From Mimachlamys varia (taxonomy: Eukaryota; Mollusca; Bivalvia; Pectinida; Pectinidae), in contig OX392545.1 in assembly GCA_947623455.1 (NCBI GenBank), forward strand, positions 22,989,501-23,053,500: DNA of 64,000 nt, in the 5' to 3' direction. Both the position numbers and the translations under genes were made by a program. Below, in pieces: positions 1-11,496 of the stretch; position 1 is the stretch's first letter, and every line of letters starts with the position of its first letter. The notes below the pieces were generated by a model. That model worked only from the letters and a program-made list of their open reading frames with translations, was not told where the DNA came from and did no database searches.

Positions 1-2387
1 AACATGTTTCATTATGAATTTGTAATATACATACATGTTTGTCTACTCTCATATGTGTTTTTGCACAAGGAATAAAGAAATCTGGAATCTAGATGCTTCA
101 TTGACAATAAATTGTGTTTCCAAATCTGAATCCCCGAAACATTTGCTTTATATGGGATCATGAAATTGACTATACAGCCTTATGAACTTGCTTCTTCACT
201 TCCTGTGTAAATACTACGTAGATAAGTTGATCACGGAATGAGTTAGAGACTAATGAATCTTTGCTTGTTCAGTAAATTTAATGGCAGAAACAAGAATTAA
301 GCACTTCACAGATTGTGATCTCATTGCGCCAGCCCGGCCCAGCAGTGTGTTGATATTGCGCCGTTTGTTTGACAAAGGGGTGACCCTAATTGAAAAGTAA
401 TTGGGCATTACAGGGACTTTGTAATGTAATGAATTACATTACCATTACATGTAATTAAATTTGCCTTCAATTACACATTACATTCAATTACTTGAAAAAA
501 TGTAATGCATTGCAATGCAAAATGAATCACAGGAAAATTCCAGGTCAAATGTTGAAACACAATGCAAAACAATCTCACATGGTGTTTTTAACATACTGTA
601 AACCTCAAGTCATTTTTCAATACAGCTACTTTTAAAATTCTTTGTTCCAACTTGCATGTTAATCCTTCAGATATTATTCTGAATCATTATGTATCTCAAA
701 ATTGTTCATCAACATGAAAATCTCAGGCATTATTCTCACACGTATAAATATCAAGCAATGATCTCAAAATTATGTTTGACAGTACATGTATAAGTTAGGC
801 TGCAGTGTTCTAAAACATGCGTAAATAACAGAAAATGTTCTAACAGTACTCGGGTACTAGCCTAGTGAACGTACGGCATACTCCTACAACATAATAGGAT
901 GTTAGTATCCGAGCCTGGAAATGTTCGTAAACTTTACATTTGATGGGAGATGAACCGATTGTTCAGCATAAACGAAAATGGCCTTTACATATTATATATA
1001 TTATCCCACAACAAATACAGATTTAGAAAGGTGCTATCTGAAATGCACAGATTGAAGTTCACAAAATAATCATATGAATGATCTCTTGAACAATATTGGA
1101 TAAAGGCCTAAGTACTGTACTCCAATACTGTAAATAGTCTCCCTTATTTAAAGTAATTGTGGAGATTACAGCCAGGTGTCTCAAACTCCCTGCTTCCAGT
1201 CTTATCCAAACCCTACATATGCACGTCGTACAACGCCTCCATAAAATTGTCCAACTGTAATAAAATCAAAGCTTGACCTAGATATCCATATAATGTAGCT
1301 GTATACTAAATTTCAGTTCAATATGTGCACATGTTGCAAAGATAATGAACAGAAACCCAAAAGGTGACAGACAGACAGAAAGACGATAAGGTACACTAGT
1401 AGTCCCCCCCTGGCTTAGCCGGTAGGGGACTAATAAAATGGTCCATATTCCGACTGCTCATCTGGCCTAAAATATCTGAAATCCTCATGGCATTTGGTTT
1501 TAAATATTCTAATACTTTCATGCTTTGCATTAATAATTGGAAGCCCCGTTTCCTCAAGGTTTACATTTATAGGAGCAATCTATTTGTTCCTACTGCGTTT
1601 GGGCAGACTGAAGCTAAACTTCGCCTCTAGCAGCCCAGCATGTTTTTTTTTTCATTCCTGGTCGTTCAGGCACTTTACCAGAAAGCCACGCAGGTCATTG
1701 CAATTTACAAGTGTTTTCATGAGCAAGACTACCAACCGAGAAAAGCGAAAAAAACCCACCTTTGCCTAGTGCCAACAGTACTAGTGCTTTCTTTTTTCTC
1801 TTAGAATTGTTTTTCAACTATCATAAGGTAGCCAAAATTTGTATATGACTTTTTTTGGAATATTCGTGAATCACACATGTTTCTACATGAATGGAAACTA
1901 CAGTGACCCTTGTTATAATGCCCCTGTTGTAGTCATTCTTTGATATTTTGCTGAAAGAACGAGGGAAGCAATAATACAAAACAAAAATTACAACTATTAA
2001 GTACATGAATGAAGGGAAATTGTATACAGTCAGTGTCAATAAAACCTGTATAATATAGATACCTGTATAAACTACTTGGTCACTGTGACCCACTGATACA
2101 TATTAATCTCTTTTGGTCGGTGGTCGGGAGGTGCGGTGGATAGCGTACTTGCCTTTCACCAAGGTGGACGGGGTTCGATTCCCCGACCGGACGTGAAAAG
2201 GTATGGGGTGACCTGGCCAACCACGTGGGTTTTCTCCGCGTACTCCGATTTCCCCCCACAATAAGACCCCTTGCACGCTAACATCCGTGCCAACAAGAGT
2301 GATTTATATAAGTTGGATAACTTGTTTCATAATTGTTGTAAAATAAATAAAAATTTTATTTGATATTTTTACATATTCATCAATTAC
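1..2387. other. Non-coding DNA at left edge (ZNHIT2-like intron 4 or beyond)
   Basis: No convincing exon is seen on either strand. About 400-520 holds an ATTAC-rich simple repeat, and 1370-1430 holds a short ACAG-rich stretch ending in a run of C. The open frames at 1494-1769 and 1821-2093 have no coding character. A tRNA-derived SINE occupies about 2115-2352. Because the fourth coding exon of the ZNHIT2-like gene at 2388 ends in a splice donor, this stretch is probably its next intron, with the remaining exons off the left edge. Confidence 0.6.
2115..2352 (+). mobile_element. tRNA-derived SINE, family A, copy 1
   Basis: A tRNA-like head with a B-box-like GGTTCGATTCC near 2172 is followed by a conserved body (GTGAAAAGGTATGGGGT..., ...ACAATAAGACCCC) and an A-rich tail built on TTGTAAAATAAATAAA. 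Full-length relatives lie at about 21185-21405 and 50953-51201, and a tail-only copy lies at about 52008-52133. The head does not fold as a functional tRNA. This is a retroposed short element, not a tRNA gene. Confidence 0.75.
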
Positions 2388-5300
2388 CTAAATCCAGGCC
2401 GTCAAGTCTTTCCTCAAGATCTGGCTCTTTATCTGAAATACAATATTAGTTATATGACCAGATGTACTATATCAAGATTGATTTCAATCTGCCTAAAAGG
2501 ACTTTTATGTTCTATTCTAAAATTAATGCAACTGCAGACTAAACAAAAATACATGTAAAATAACAAACATCAACTTATAAATATTGTTTTATATTTGTAT
2601 CTGGCTATATTTGATCTGCAGAAATATCAGATTCATCAAAATCTGATTAAAATCATATCTTGATCTCTGCACCATTCCATTACTTCTCTCTGCTGCATCA
2701 ACATCTGACAGCATGCCATAGGGGGTCATGTCCAGGTGACCTTTTGCATTAGCCAATCAAATAGCTACATTTCAGAATCTTAAATGTGAATTTTTGTGGT
2801 GACAAAGCTTGAATAATCGTATTTGTACGTTTAGTCATTTCGTCACAACAAGCTAATGTGCAATGTTGTGACAAAATGACTTGTTGAAGATGACAGCATC
2901 ATTGTAAAATTCTACTTGTATTCAGTAAAGAGGCTACAAAATAAAGGTCAACTGAACATGACCTCGTATGGGATGTTGTCAGATCCTTGTGTAATGGAGA
3001 TGAGTAAGGCTCTGCATTTTAATCAGAATGAACTCATCAAAGTGTAATGACAACTTCATTATTGTCTGTCGTGGTTACTTTCAAATTAAAAGATAGATAA
3101 TTGTACATGTATATATGTGAAAACAATGATTTAGTATTGCCAAGGGCCAACAATTACCTTTCAAATAAAGCAGGATTTTACATTAACTAATTTCACATTA
3201 TATATTTATGCTATATATAAAGCCAAAAACAACGAAAGCATTCAGACAGGGATTTTTTTTACATCTGAAATTAAGTTGGTTTGACTGTAGTTTCTCACTT
3301 AAATCACCAGCTGATAATTTTTAGTTTCTCCATTTTTGATCAATGTGACTCGACTTATTTGATATTTTCACAGACATATACCAAGGAAGGGAGATAACTC
3401 ACCACCATCTGCATCAAATTCCTCAGTTTCTTTTTCCACTCTAGACAACATCTCCATGATTTTTGTTTTCTCTTCAGGTCTGCAATTCAAAATAAAATTT
3501 ACATTGCAACATTAAAATCACTGACCATATCATTTAGTAATATATATATTTCTACCACAATACCCTGTGTTATTCTACTCCATTGTATAAACGTACTGAC
3601 TGTTGGATAAATATATGTTATATATATACCACTAGTGGTCTATGACCTTCCAGACTTTTGATTGGTTGAGAAGTTGAACTTTGACCAGAAATCTCGTGGA
3701 TCAATGCAACGTGCTGATTGTTGACGTCGTCACAATTTGGCGGGAATATATACCAGATGATGTTTTTCGCACAGAAAACAACACTACCACTGCGACTTAA
3801 TAGTATTGTGGTAGAAACAGGTCACACAATTCGTTGTTATTGGATATGTAATTTTTTCCCCTCACATTAATTTTTTTAAAAGTTACAAAAGGCACTCGCT
3901 AAAGCTCGTGTCTTTTGTAACTTTTAAAAAATAATGAACTCATTGACAGGTGAAATAAATTCCATATCCAACAACCACTCGTTGTGTAACCTCTATATTA
4001 TATGCTTTCTCACTGCACGGAAAAAAGATGAAGCTCCTGTTGCTTAACGTATGCTATTTTCCAATAACATATGTAACAGAGGTCATTATTTTTTCAATGC
4101 CTCCGTTAAGGAGTCGAACCCGGAACCTCTGGCTACTAGTCTTACGCTCAACCGATCGAGCTAAAGAGAAGATCTCTCTAGCCGAGAGGTATATTGCAGC
4201 TAGTATTTACCAGGGTTACACATACATTGGGACATTGCGACATAATTATGCTTATATAAAACGCCATAATTGTAGCATTAGAGTCCGCACTGCTCCACTA
4301 TCAACTGGTGGCTATTCTCTCTCTTGGTACCGGCACATCAACCTTGAAACATGCACATGTACTTTGAATACTACTTTGAAACATGCACATGTACTTTGAA
4401 TACTACTTTGAAACATGCATATGTACATTGTACTTTGAATAATACTTTATGTACATGTCTATATCAACTGTATGTTTGTTAACAAAAATGTAATTTACAT
4501 AAGTTCTAGTTGTCATATTCATTACAGTCACAGTGTTTTTTTACCAACTTTTTCCAACCACCCATACCTTTTCAATTGTGAAAATACACGGCATTTCCAA
4601 ATAATTGGGAAAATATGGAAATTGTTTAATAGATCTTTTTTTTTTTTCTTTTTAAATCCAATTGCTAGTCAATTAAAACAAAATCATTGTCAAAATTTCA
4701 TTTAAGTTACTTCACACTAGTAGAATTTTACAATGAAATAGGGCAAAAAAATTCACTGCATTCATAGGTGTGTAACAAACATTGGCACACCTGCTACATA
4801 TTCCACATTGTATCCACAGTACAATTGTATAAGGATTGAAAGTCATTTTTTTAACTTTCATAGTGCTATGAAAGGTCAGCCGTTACATCCATATTGAATG
4901 AAGCCCACTAGGGCTTCATGCTGAATATGGATGTAACGACTGACCTTTCATAGCACTATGAAAGTTAAAAAAATGACTTTCAATCCATATATTTAAATTT
5001 TTACTATAAAACAATTGCTTAACTTTATTGATATTTTTTCCAATCAATAGTTTATTACCTGCGTTTTTAAATGTGTCGTCATTTAAACGACATGGGCGGA
5101 ACAGCCCAGCTTGAATAAAATTGGCGCCAATGATAATAATTAGTCATTTGAGCGTTTGACGCAAGGGCATTCTCCATGTTATTCGAAGCGGCGCGACAAG
5201 ACTCTCGTTGAACAAGCTTGATCTATGACGTCATAATGAAATCACGCACTACGTCTCGAGAACCATTGCTTTCATAGTTTTATAAAAGGCATTTTTGCTG

Positions 5301-8300
5301 GTAATGTTCATATAGTGGGTTGCAGCGCAAATGTAAATATATCAATATGAAGGTGCGCCAATGTATGTAACATACCAATGAATGTATAAAAAAAATTCAG
5401 AATTTGATATATGTCAACATTATAAAATGTAAAAATTCAACCAGCTATTCTTTCGAAGTCAATCAATTATTACAAAACTCAGCAAGAACATTGATGACAC
5501 ATCACTAATCAAAGAGATTACTGATAAGGAAAGAACTAAGATCTAGACCACTTTCTCAAGTCCAATTTTCCCAATCGTCCTGTATACTTTGAGGTATCCA
5601 AGCAACGGAACCATCACTTACCTTTATGACATCGGCTCTATACCTCTACGGATATACACATTTTAATCTTATGCAACCAGTCTGCAAACTCTATGGTATC
5701 CAGGCCTAGATGAAAATCTTATACAACCTATCCCCTATCTTAATATTTATGTACCAGTATATCTAGTGGTATTTCACAAAAAAAAAACAACAGAATACTG
5801 AGGAGGCGTCATCAGAACCATAACCCGAACTCAAAATCAATGAAAGTAGGGTCATGATCAAAATATGAACAAAAGGAAAAGATTTACATGGAGACCCTTG
5901 TAAAAGAATAAGAGAATAAGACCAGGTGTTCCTGAAGAGTAAGCATCTTCTCTTTCATCGACGGCACCCACTATGTAAATCTTGTTCACATCAAAGTAAA
6001 CATCGAAATGAGAACTGATTCATCATTGTCATTACAACAAGTAAGCACACTGATAAGCATGCTCAAAAACTTCCATCTTCATATCACACAAAGGTATATA
6101 CAAAATGTAACTCACCCACAGGAGTGATCCTTCAGACCGTCAATGAAGCAGTCTTTGTAAAACGACTCGGAGCACTCCAAATGTTTCTCCCCCTTATAAC
6201 ATGACACAGAACAGTATCGGCTGTTACAGCGGGGACAGGTGTATTTTGCTTCATTTTTCAAACATCTGAAACAAGTCAACAGTATACACAATTTAAAGAT
6301 TTAAGTACACCAGCACTAACATTTTAGAGATTTGTTTTTAACATTTTACAGACCAATTTGTTTCATCAGGACAAAATGCTGATGAGGAATCGAAGGACTA
6401 GTACTCAATACAGCAGAATTTGGTTACTAGAAAAATGAACAATCCACTTATACATTGTATATGAAAACTGCAGCCAGGCAAACTAAAATTAAATCAGTAA
6501 TAAAAGCGGATTAGAATGGCAATACATGCTATAAAGTTTAAAAATGAACACTGTAAATTATATGCACATAAGTGTTACTACATAACTTTTTATATCTAGG
6601 CAATTAAGTTATCATCAGAGCAATTATAATTAATGCTTAATCAAAGGTAAAATTTGACTTATGCACTAATATAATTAGTGTTGGGAATCAGTTGGCATTT
6701 TCATAATCGATTATATTTTCAGTATACAATTCTAGCCTTTCGATGAGGTTGATACATGGTTTTATCGACCGGAGAAAAAATATCGTGCGAGGACGAAGTC
6801 CGTAGGTTGATTTTTTTGAAGGTTGATAAAACCATGTATTGAGCGAAATCAGAAGGCAATAAAAGTTTTATTATAACTTGATTTTTTAAAATTCAAATTC
6901 AGACTACAAGAAAATGATTTTTTCCAACGACATTTAATCAAATTCTCAAACAATATTATAACAATGCAATGCTAAATACTCCCTGAACACTTTAACAGCT
7001 GTTGATGTTTCCCTTTTGATATTGTAGGACCCACGTCGCAGAGAATAGCATCTTCTGGATTATTGGTAACAACAGCGAGCCTGCTGTCTGCCAATATTGT
7101 TGGTGTCAAGCAGTGTCAAGATCTTCGGAACTCTTGACGTTATGTCATATTATTTCTATTTTTAGAAACATCCAGTCAACCAGCCTTTTTTACCAGCTTA
7201 TTTTGCACACAACCAGTCAAAATGACTTTTTATCAGGAATCACGTAGCACTATCTTAGCCAATCAGAAAGGGCAAAAAATATCAATTTATAATAAAATCA
7301 ATTATTGGTTGACTATGAGTTACTGATTATTGATTATAATCGGTTGTTATTGTCACGCTCAGCAAAAATAGAATTATATATCACATGCTAGTCATCAAAG
7401 ATTTTGGTCCATTTGTTGATTTACCAATTCAAGTAGATTATAATTAGTGGGTTAGATCTACATTGTAGAGAGTCAGAAGCCCTTTGGACTAGTCATGCAC
7501 GTGTGTAAACAACCATGCAGCGAGCTTGGATCAACAATATTACAACTTATTGCAGAACAAAAGAAACAAACACTCTTGGCGTTTTTATTTTAAGATCTAA
7601 AATTAATATTCATTTTCATTATTTGTCTGTTATACGATCATCCATAATCGATAGTCCTAATGGAATGACAATTGTTACAGGAGAAAGAGAAAATGTAGCG
7701 TCCAGACTGGGATTCGAACCCGGAACTCTAGACGAACACTATACCACTGTGCTATCTGGTCGCCGATGATTGACCAAGTTCATTTCCGCTACACAATCAA
7801 TCAATCATCGATTTTAATCGATCAGTCCCAAAATTACAAATAATACTTAAAAAGACGGTATGATGAGTTAGGAAAAATTATTAAAATTTTAGCAAGATAT
7901 AATATGAAAGCTGACAAAATGCAAGGTGCTTGTTAGCTTTATCAGGTATTCTTTTTTTTTTTCAGTAATGTGAGAAATTAAGAATCCAATTAAAAGTATT
8001 GTGATGAATGGATTTATGAAAAAGTTATCGCAAACGCGAAAATGCTAACTGTTTTAATCGCACGATTTATTATTGTAAGGGCTAGGCTATGGAAGAAAAC
8101 AACAGCAAACGTTTTCTTGACGTTGCATTGAATGCTAGTTTCGTCAAAATCACGCCAACCATTTGGACAAAATATGAGGGATCTGCAGTAAGAAACGATA
8201 GGACAATATGTCCAATTGAAACATTGTATATGTCAATCTTAATTGGAATAAAATGTATCGTGAAATAACAGTAATTTCATACTTACAGGGGACAAGTATC

Positions 8301-8327
8301 CAGCAGTGTTTTGTCAACTTCTTCCAT
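2388..8327 (-). CDS. ZNHIT2: HIT-type zinc-finger protein, ZNHIT2-like (first four coding exons, 3' part off the window)
   Basis: Four exons were assembled by eye on the minus strand: 8327-8287, 6265-6116, 3479-3403 and 2432-2388. All have AG/GT borders and matching phases (2, 2, 1, then 1 at the last donor). The start ATG sits in a strong CCATGG context and opens with MEEVDKTLLDTCPLC. Exon 2 supplies a zf-HIT cysteine array (CPLC, then TCPRCNSRYCSVSCY, then HLECSESFY), spaced like ZNHIT2. Exons 3 and 4 give an acidic linker and the segment DLEERLDGLDL, similar to the post-finger region of ZNHIT2. In known animals ZNHIT2 works with the R2TP/HSP90 co-chaperone machinery and U5 snRNP assembly. 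That role is inferred by family here. An upstream ATG at 8458 in another frame would overlap the start and is probably 5' UTR or promoter. The C-terminal half is not in the window. Confidence 0.85.
2433..3402. other. ZNHIT2-like intron 3 with a ~400-bp MITE
   Basis: This intron contains an inverted-repeat element at about 2629-3026 whose ends read AATCTGATTAAAAT and its complement. No other gene signal is seen. Confidence 0.6.
2629..3026. mobile_element. MITE family M1, copy 1 (AATCTGATT...AATCAGATT ends)
   Basis: The ends are short inverted repeats (AATCTGATTAAAAT / ATTTTAATCAGA). The interior matches a second copy at about 39113-39503 over almost its whole length, including the shared phrases GGGGGTCATGTCC and TTTAGTCATTTCGTCAC. 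No open frame of note is present, so it is a non-autonomous element. Confidence 0.7.
3549..3992. mobile_element. Composite TIR element, copy 1
   Basis: The outer unit at 3549-3827 is bounded by TTTCTACCACAATA and TATTGTGGTAGAAA. It is followed directly by a second inverted-repeat unit (about 3829-3992) with ends resembling GGTCACACAATTCG...CGTTGTGTAACC and a central stem on AAAGTTACAAAAG. The same two units in the same order recur at 24699-25140, so the pair appears to move or be copied as one element. Confidence 0.65.
4093..4170 (-). mobile_element. tRNA-like SINE head remnant
   Basis: Read on the minus strand, an A-box-like TAGCTCGATCGGTTGAG is followed by a B-box-like GGTTCGACTCC. Flanking stems do not close into a full cloverleaf, so this is a retroposon remnant and not a tRNA gene. 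Confidence 0.5.
4833..4986. repeat. Near-perfect 154-bp palindrome
   Basis: Starting at GGATTGAAAGTCATTTTTTT, the sequence reads almost identically on the opposite strand to its end at AAAATGACTTTCAATCC. The axis lies near 4909 within GAAGCCCACTAGGGCTTC, and only a few arm mismatches occur. It could be a foldback MITE or a transcribed hairpin inside the intron. Confidence 0.8.
6266..8286. other. ZNHIT2-like intron 1
   Basis: No exon is recognised. A partly inverted segment lies around 6740-6850 (matching arms on GATACATGGTTTTATC and its complement), and a tRNA-like SINE remnant lies at 7690-7768 on the minus strand. Confidence 0.5.
7690..7768 (-). mobile_element. tRNA-like SINE head remnant lacking an anticodon arm
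   Basis: On the minus strand the sequence has an acceptor-like stem (ACCAGA near its 5' end against TCTGGACG at its 3' end), a D-arm-like GCACAGTGGTATAGTGT and a T-arm-like GGGTTCGAATCCC. Only about 12 bases separate D and T arms, so no anticodon arm can form. It is a degenerate tRNA-derived sequence. Confidence 0.55.
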
Positions 8328-8602
8328 GGTGCATGGAAAAATTGCGCTTTGTGAGGGTCTCCGTCGTTACTACGCCGACATTTCTTCATAGTCGAGCACC
8401 TGTCCGAAAAACGTTTGTAAGATGATGATCTTTCCGGAACGCCTCTAGACTGTGCCATCCGTTTACGCCTGTTTTGGCTTCGTCGTTATAGCGACAGTCA
8501 CAAACTAGTCTGCCATATTTACCCGAAGTAACACGCTTGGTCTGTTGTCAAGTGAAGGAAAGGTGCTTGTAAAGTTATAAACAGGAATAAGATTGAACAA
8601 AA
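8328..8602. promoter_or_regulatory. Presumed shared promoter between head-to-head ZNHIT2-like and SPA17-like genes
   Basis: Only 275 bp separate the two start codons, which face away from each other. The interval must hold both 5' UTRs and at least one core promoter. No TATA box was recognised. The arrangement suggests a bidirectional promoter, but transcription starts are not visible from sequence. Confidence 0.5.
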
Positions 8603-8756
8603 ATGGCAGTTCCATTTTCAAACACAAAACTTCGGGTACCTAAAGGTTTCCAAAACATTCTTGAAGGTCTTGCAAGGGAAGTATTGAGAAATCAACCTGA
8701 AAACATTTACGATTTCGGTGCCAAATATTTTGACCAGTTGCTGAAAGTGAGAGATG
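8603..8756 (+). CDS. SPA17: SPA17-like protein, first coding exon (RIIa dimerisation/docking domain)
   Basis: The exon encodes 51 residues beginning MAVPFSNTKLRVPKGF, followed by LLEGL-like and REVLRNQP segments, and ends at a GTAAGT donor in phase 1. The spacing and wording of this N-terminus match sperm protein 17 and the RIIa fold of PKA regulatory subunits (known family). In animals these domains dimerise and bind amphipathic helices of A-kinase anchoring proteins, notably in cilia and sperm flagella. The exon boundary falls just after the RIIa domain. I did not find the downstream exons (the acidic linker and possible IQ motif) between here and 27.5 kb, so they are either too diverged for recognition or this is an isolated copy. 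A retrocopy is excluded by the intact donor. Expression is unknown. Confidence 0.8.
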
Positions 8757-9212
8757 GTAAGTGACCCTTGTTTTTTCTTCTATCATATGTTATCAGTGTT
8801 ACTGAAACAAAAACTTGTTATCCGTTTTATCTGGAAGTTATAGCAATACTTTCCTTGTCAACATGCATCAGCATACATGTAACATTTTCTAAAAACAAGA
8901 TGTTTGGGATAGGCCTATAGGAATGGTCCAAATTTCATACTCGTTACAACAAGGATCTTTACCGAGCCAGTACAGACCTCTGCTATGATGATATGACTCT
9001 TAAAATTGTTAGACATGTAATGTATAAAGCTGCATTTGTAGTCGAGTAAATGTATACATGTACATGATATAATTAATGTGTGTAACAGCTAGTTTATAAC
9101 GCTGCTGTGTGCGACTCAGATTGTATTAACTGGTATTGGACATGTCATTCCTCTCAAACGTGTTTTCTATGACATGTATGTAGCCGATTTGGACTTATCA
9201 TCAGTGGCCAGA

Positions 9213-9290
9213 CAACTGAACTCAGTTGGTTGAGTGTCCGTCTAGATTTCGGAAGGTCCTGGGTTTGAACCTCGGTTTGAACCTCGGTTT
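9213..9290 (+). mobile_element. tRNA-like SINE head remnant
   Basis: The segment AACTCAGTTGGTTGAGTG is A-box-like and TGGGTTTGAACC is a degenerate B box. A short duplication of GGTTTGAACCTC follows. There is no complete cloverleaf. Confidence 0.45.
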
Positions 9291-11163
9291 GGCTCATTAA
9301 TGCATTTTCTCTTGAGCCTGTTACTTGTATTTTAATTAATCTTGATTCCAGAGCATTGACTGGATCTCAAGATGGAAAAAAATTCTTGAAAACAACAAAT
9401 TGGTGAGGATCGAAAAACTGGGCAACTGATGATTGCCACAGGCAGTGTTTTTATTGTAAACACTATGAATATCTATATAAATATTAATATAATGTTGGTT
9501 ACATACAATAATGTACTTGCCAACTTTTTGAAATTTCCATGGGGGAGATCACGCATCCTCAGAATTGAAAATATAAATAAAATGTATACATGTACTGTAT
9601 ATTCAGAGAGGAAAAAATCTTTTAAATGGCTTCTTTTGAGCTTAATTTAGACTTCTTTTACATGTAGATGAAGTCATCAGATCTTTAAAAATACTAGGAA
9701 CAGTTAAGCAAATTCCAAAGTTGAAAATGCAACATTTTAGGGTCCAAAATCAGGAGTTGATCCCCCTGCTAAGTAGGAAGGGTTGGCAAGTATGTGGTTA
9801 ATTTTGTGGACTGGGTCAATCATCATAATACAGTAGTTCAGTTGGCAGAGCATCCAACAATCAAGAGTTTGAAGACTCCCCATGCAGTGATCACAGACTG
9901 CCCATATATGTATTTTTCCGATCCTGATTTATTTGGTGCTGGTGACCAACATGTATTATAAGTACTGATTTGGTGGTTGTTTGGCAAGGATACCTCAGAT
10001 AATAACTTATATTTGCATGTTAATCTTATGTGACCTTTAGTTTCCGGGAGACTGTTCTTCAAAGGGTTGCAGATTCATGGTCTGTGATCCAGTGATATAT
10101 ATATATATAATTAAAACCTCTTAAAACCTATGAGTTGGGGGATTTTATCACATCTTATGGGATCAGTAAAATTTCTATGAGATTTGTTTGATGTAGTAAT
10201 ACAATTTAGATTTTCAGGAAAAATATTGGAAAAATACCAGAATCTGTCCCCAAAGTGATCCCTTAAGCTTATAACCTATCATCAAGCAAAACAAATAAAC
10301 CGAATTGAGACCATTGGCACTGTATACATTTGGAACTTCAATTTTGCTATGCAATATATCCTAGTTACAATGTACATACAAACCCAGAGAGAAAAACACT
10401 GACAGCTACTGTACCACGGCAGTACCCATGCAGTTAGACATGTACAGGAGTCTGTGACGAAGTGTTGGATGGCTGGTGGTCGTAAATGGTCAGACACTAT
10501 AACTCAGTCACTGTGGCCCACCAGATACCTTAGACATATTTAGATGTCAATCTAAATATGTCATCCTGTATAAATAATTTTTTTTTTTTTATTATTAAAG
10601 TGTAAAACCTGCCAGATTAAATTATGTTCAGTATTAGAGATTGTGTGGAATATAAAGTTCAGATTGATTGAAAGCGGCATAAACAAAATGTTAGAAATAG
10701 TTTATTTCTGTTTGTTTGATTTCAGTGTAATTACCATAAGAAAATGTAAATATGTTAATTTTATAGTGGATCAAACCCTAGAAAACAGTTCAAAGTGGGT
10801 ATTGACAGGGTTCAAATGAATCCATACAACATTTTCTCTAATACTTCAGTTGAGAAAAATGTTTGGGTTTGGATATCATTAGATTGATCGACCTCCCTTC
10901 AGATATTTAATTGTCTTTTGAGTTTTTTTTTGTTGAAAATTTATGCTTTTATTTAAGTATGCACTCTGCACTAGACAGAATTTATGGCTCACTATCTGCA
11001 TGATTTACCAGTACATCAAGCTTGTCATTCAAGTCCTGCTTGCCATCTGTGTAAAAATTAGAAACTAAGTTATCTCCCTTGAGGTACTACTATACTCTAA
11101 TGCTATAAACCTTCTCATATCAGTTCTCACTTTTGATCTTATAAACCAAATGTACATCACTCA

Positions 11164-11236
11164 GTACACCACAGGCACTAGCCTCGTCTGTCAAACACCT
11201 ATAATATAAACAGACGAGGTTAGTGCCTGTGAGTAC
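11164..11236. repeat. 73-nt hairpin with ~27-bp arms (precursor-miRNA-like)
   Basis: The left arm from GTACACCACAGGCACTAG to CCTCGTCTGT pairs with the right arm ACAGACGAGG...TGCCTGTGAGTAC. There are only two or three mismatches, and the loop is about 18 nt. The size and near-perfect arms fit a miRNA precursor, but a small foldback element would look the same. Confidence 0.55.
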
Positions 11237-11406
11237 ACATTGATCAAAATGTCCTTGCAGTTGCAGTGGTGTTTTTAGAAAAAATCATATATATATTTAT
11301 ACACCAAATGGCCGAAAGATTTTTTTTGAAATTTGTCTTACATTTTATAATTAACACTAACAGGCTCATTGAGGCCTAGCAATCAGACTTCTGATAGACT
11401 AATATT

Positions 11407-11496
11407 TAACTAATTCACCCCTAAAGACACATTTGAACTCTTCCGATTCAATGATTGGAATAGTTCATTATGAAACTGCAGGGGTGAATGAGTTAA
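11407..11496 (+). mobile_element. ~85-bp hairpin MITE (ACCCCTGAA family)
   Basis: Ends of the type AACTCATTCACCCC and GGGGTGAATGAGTT flank an interior that is itself partly palindromic (CTTCCAATTC / ATTGGAA). Related copies occur near 24563, 31706, 31981, 42301, 44790, 47071, 47191, 51286, 51716 and 52186, in both orientations. Confidence 0.75.

Larger units (their letters stand above)
3480..6115. other. ZNHIT2-like intron 2 with nested repeats
   Basis: This intron holds a composite inverted-repeat element at 3549-3992, a tRNA-like SINE remnant on the minus strand near 4093-4170, a short local repeat of AAACATGCACATGTACTTTG near 4344-4430, and a near-perfect 154-bp palindrome at 4833-4986. 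The rest is unremarkable AT-rich DNA. Confidence 0.6.

Noticed and set aside
7690..7768. Functional tRNA gene (also the tRNA-like heads at 2115, 4093, 9213, 18471, 21185, 48170 and 50953)
   Set aside because: B boxes are present, but cloverleafs are incomplete and several heads are attached to shared SINE bodies and A-rich tails.
8150..8458. 102-codon minus-strand frame starting MAQSRGVPERSS
   Set aside because: It runs through the ZNHIT2-like start exon in another frame and across its donor into the intron; the zf-HIT frame is clearly the coding one.
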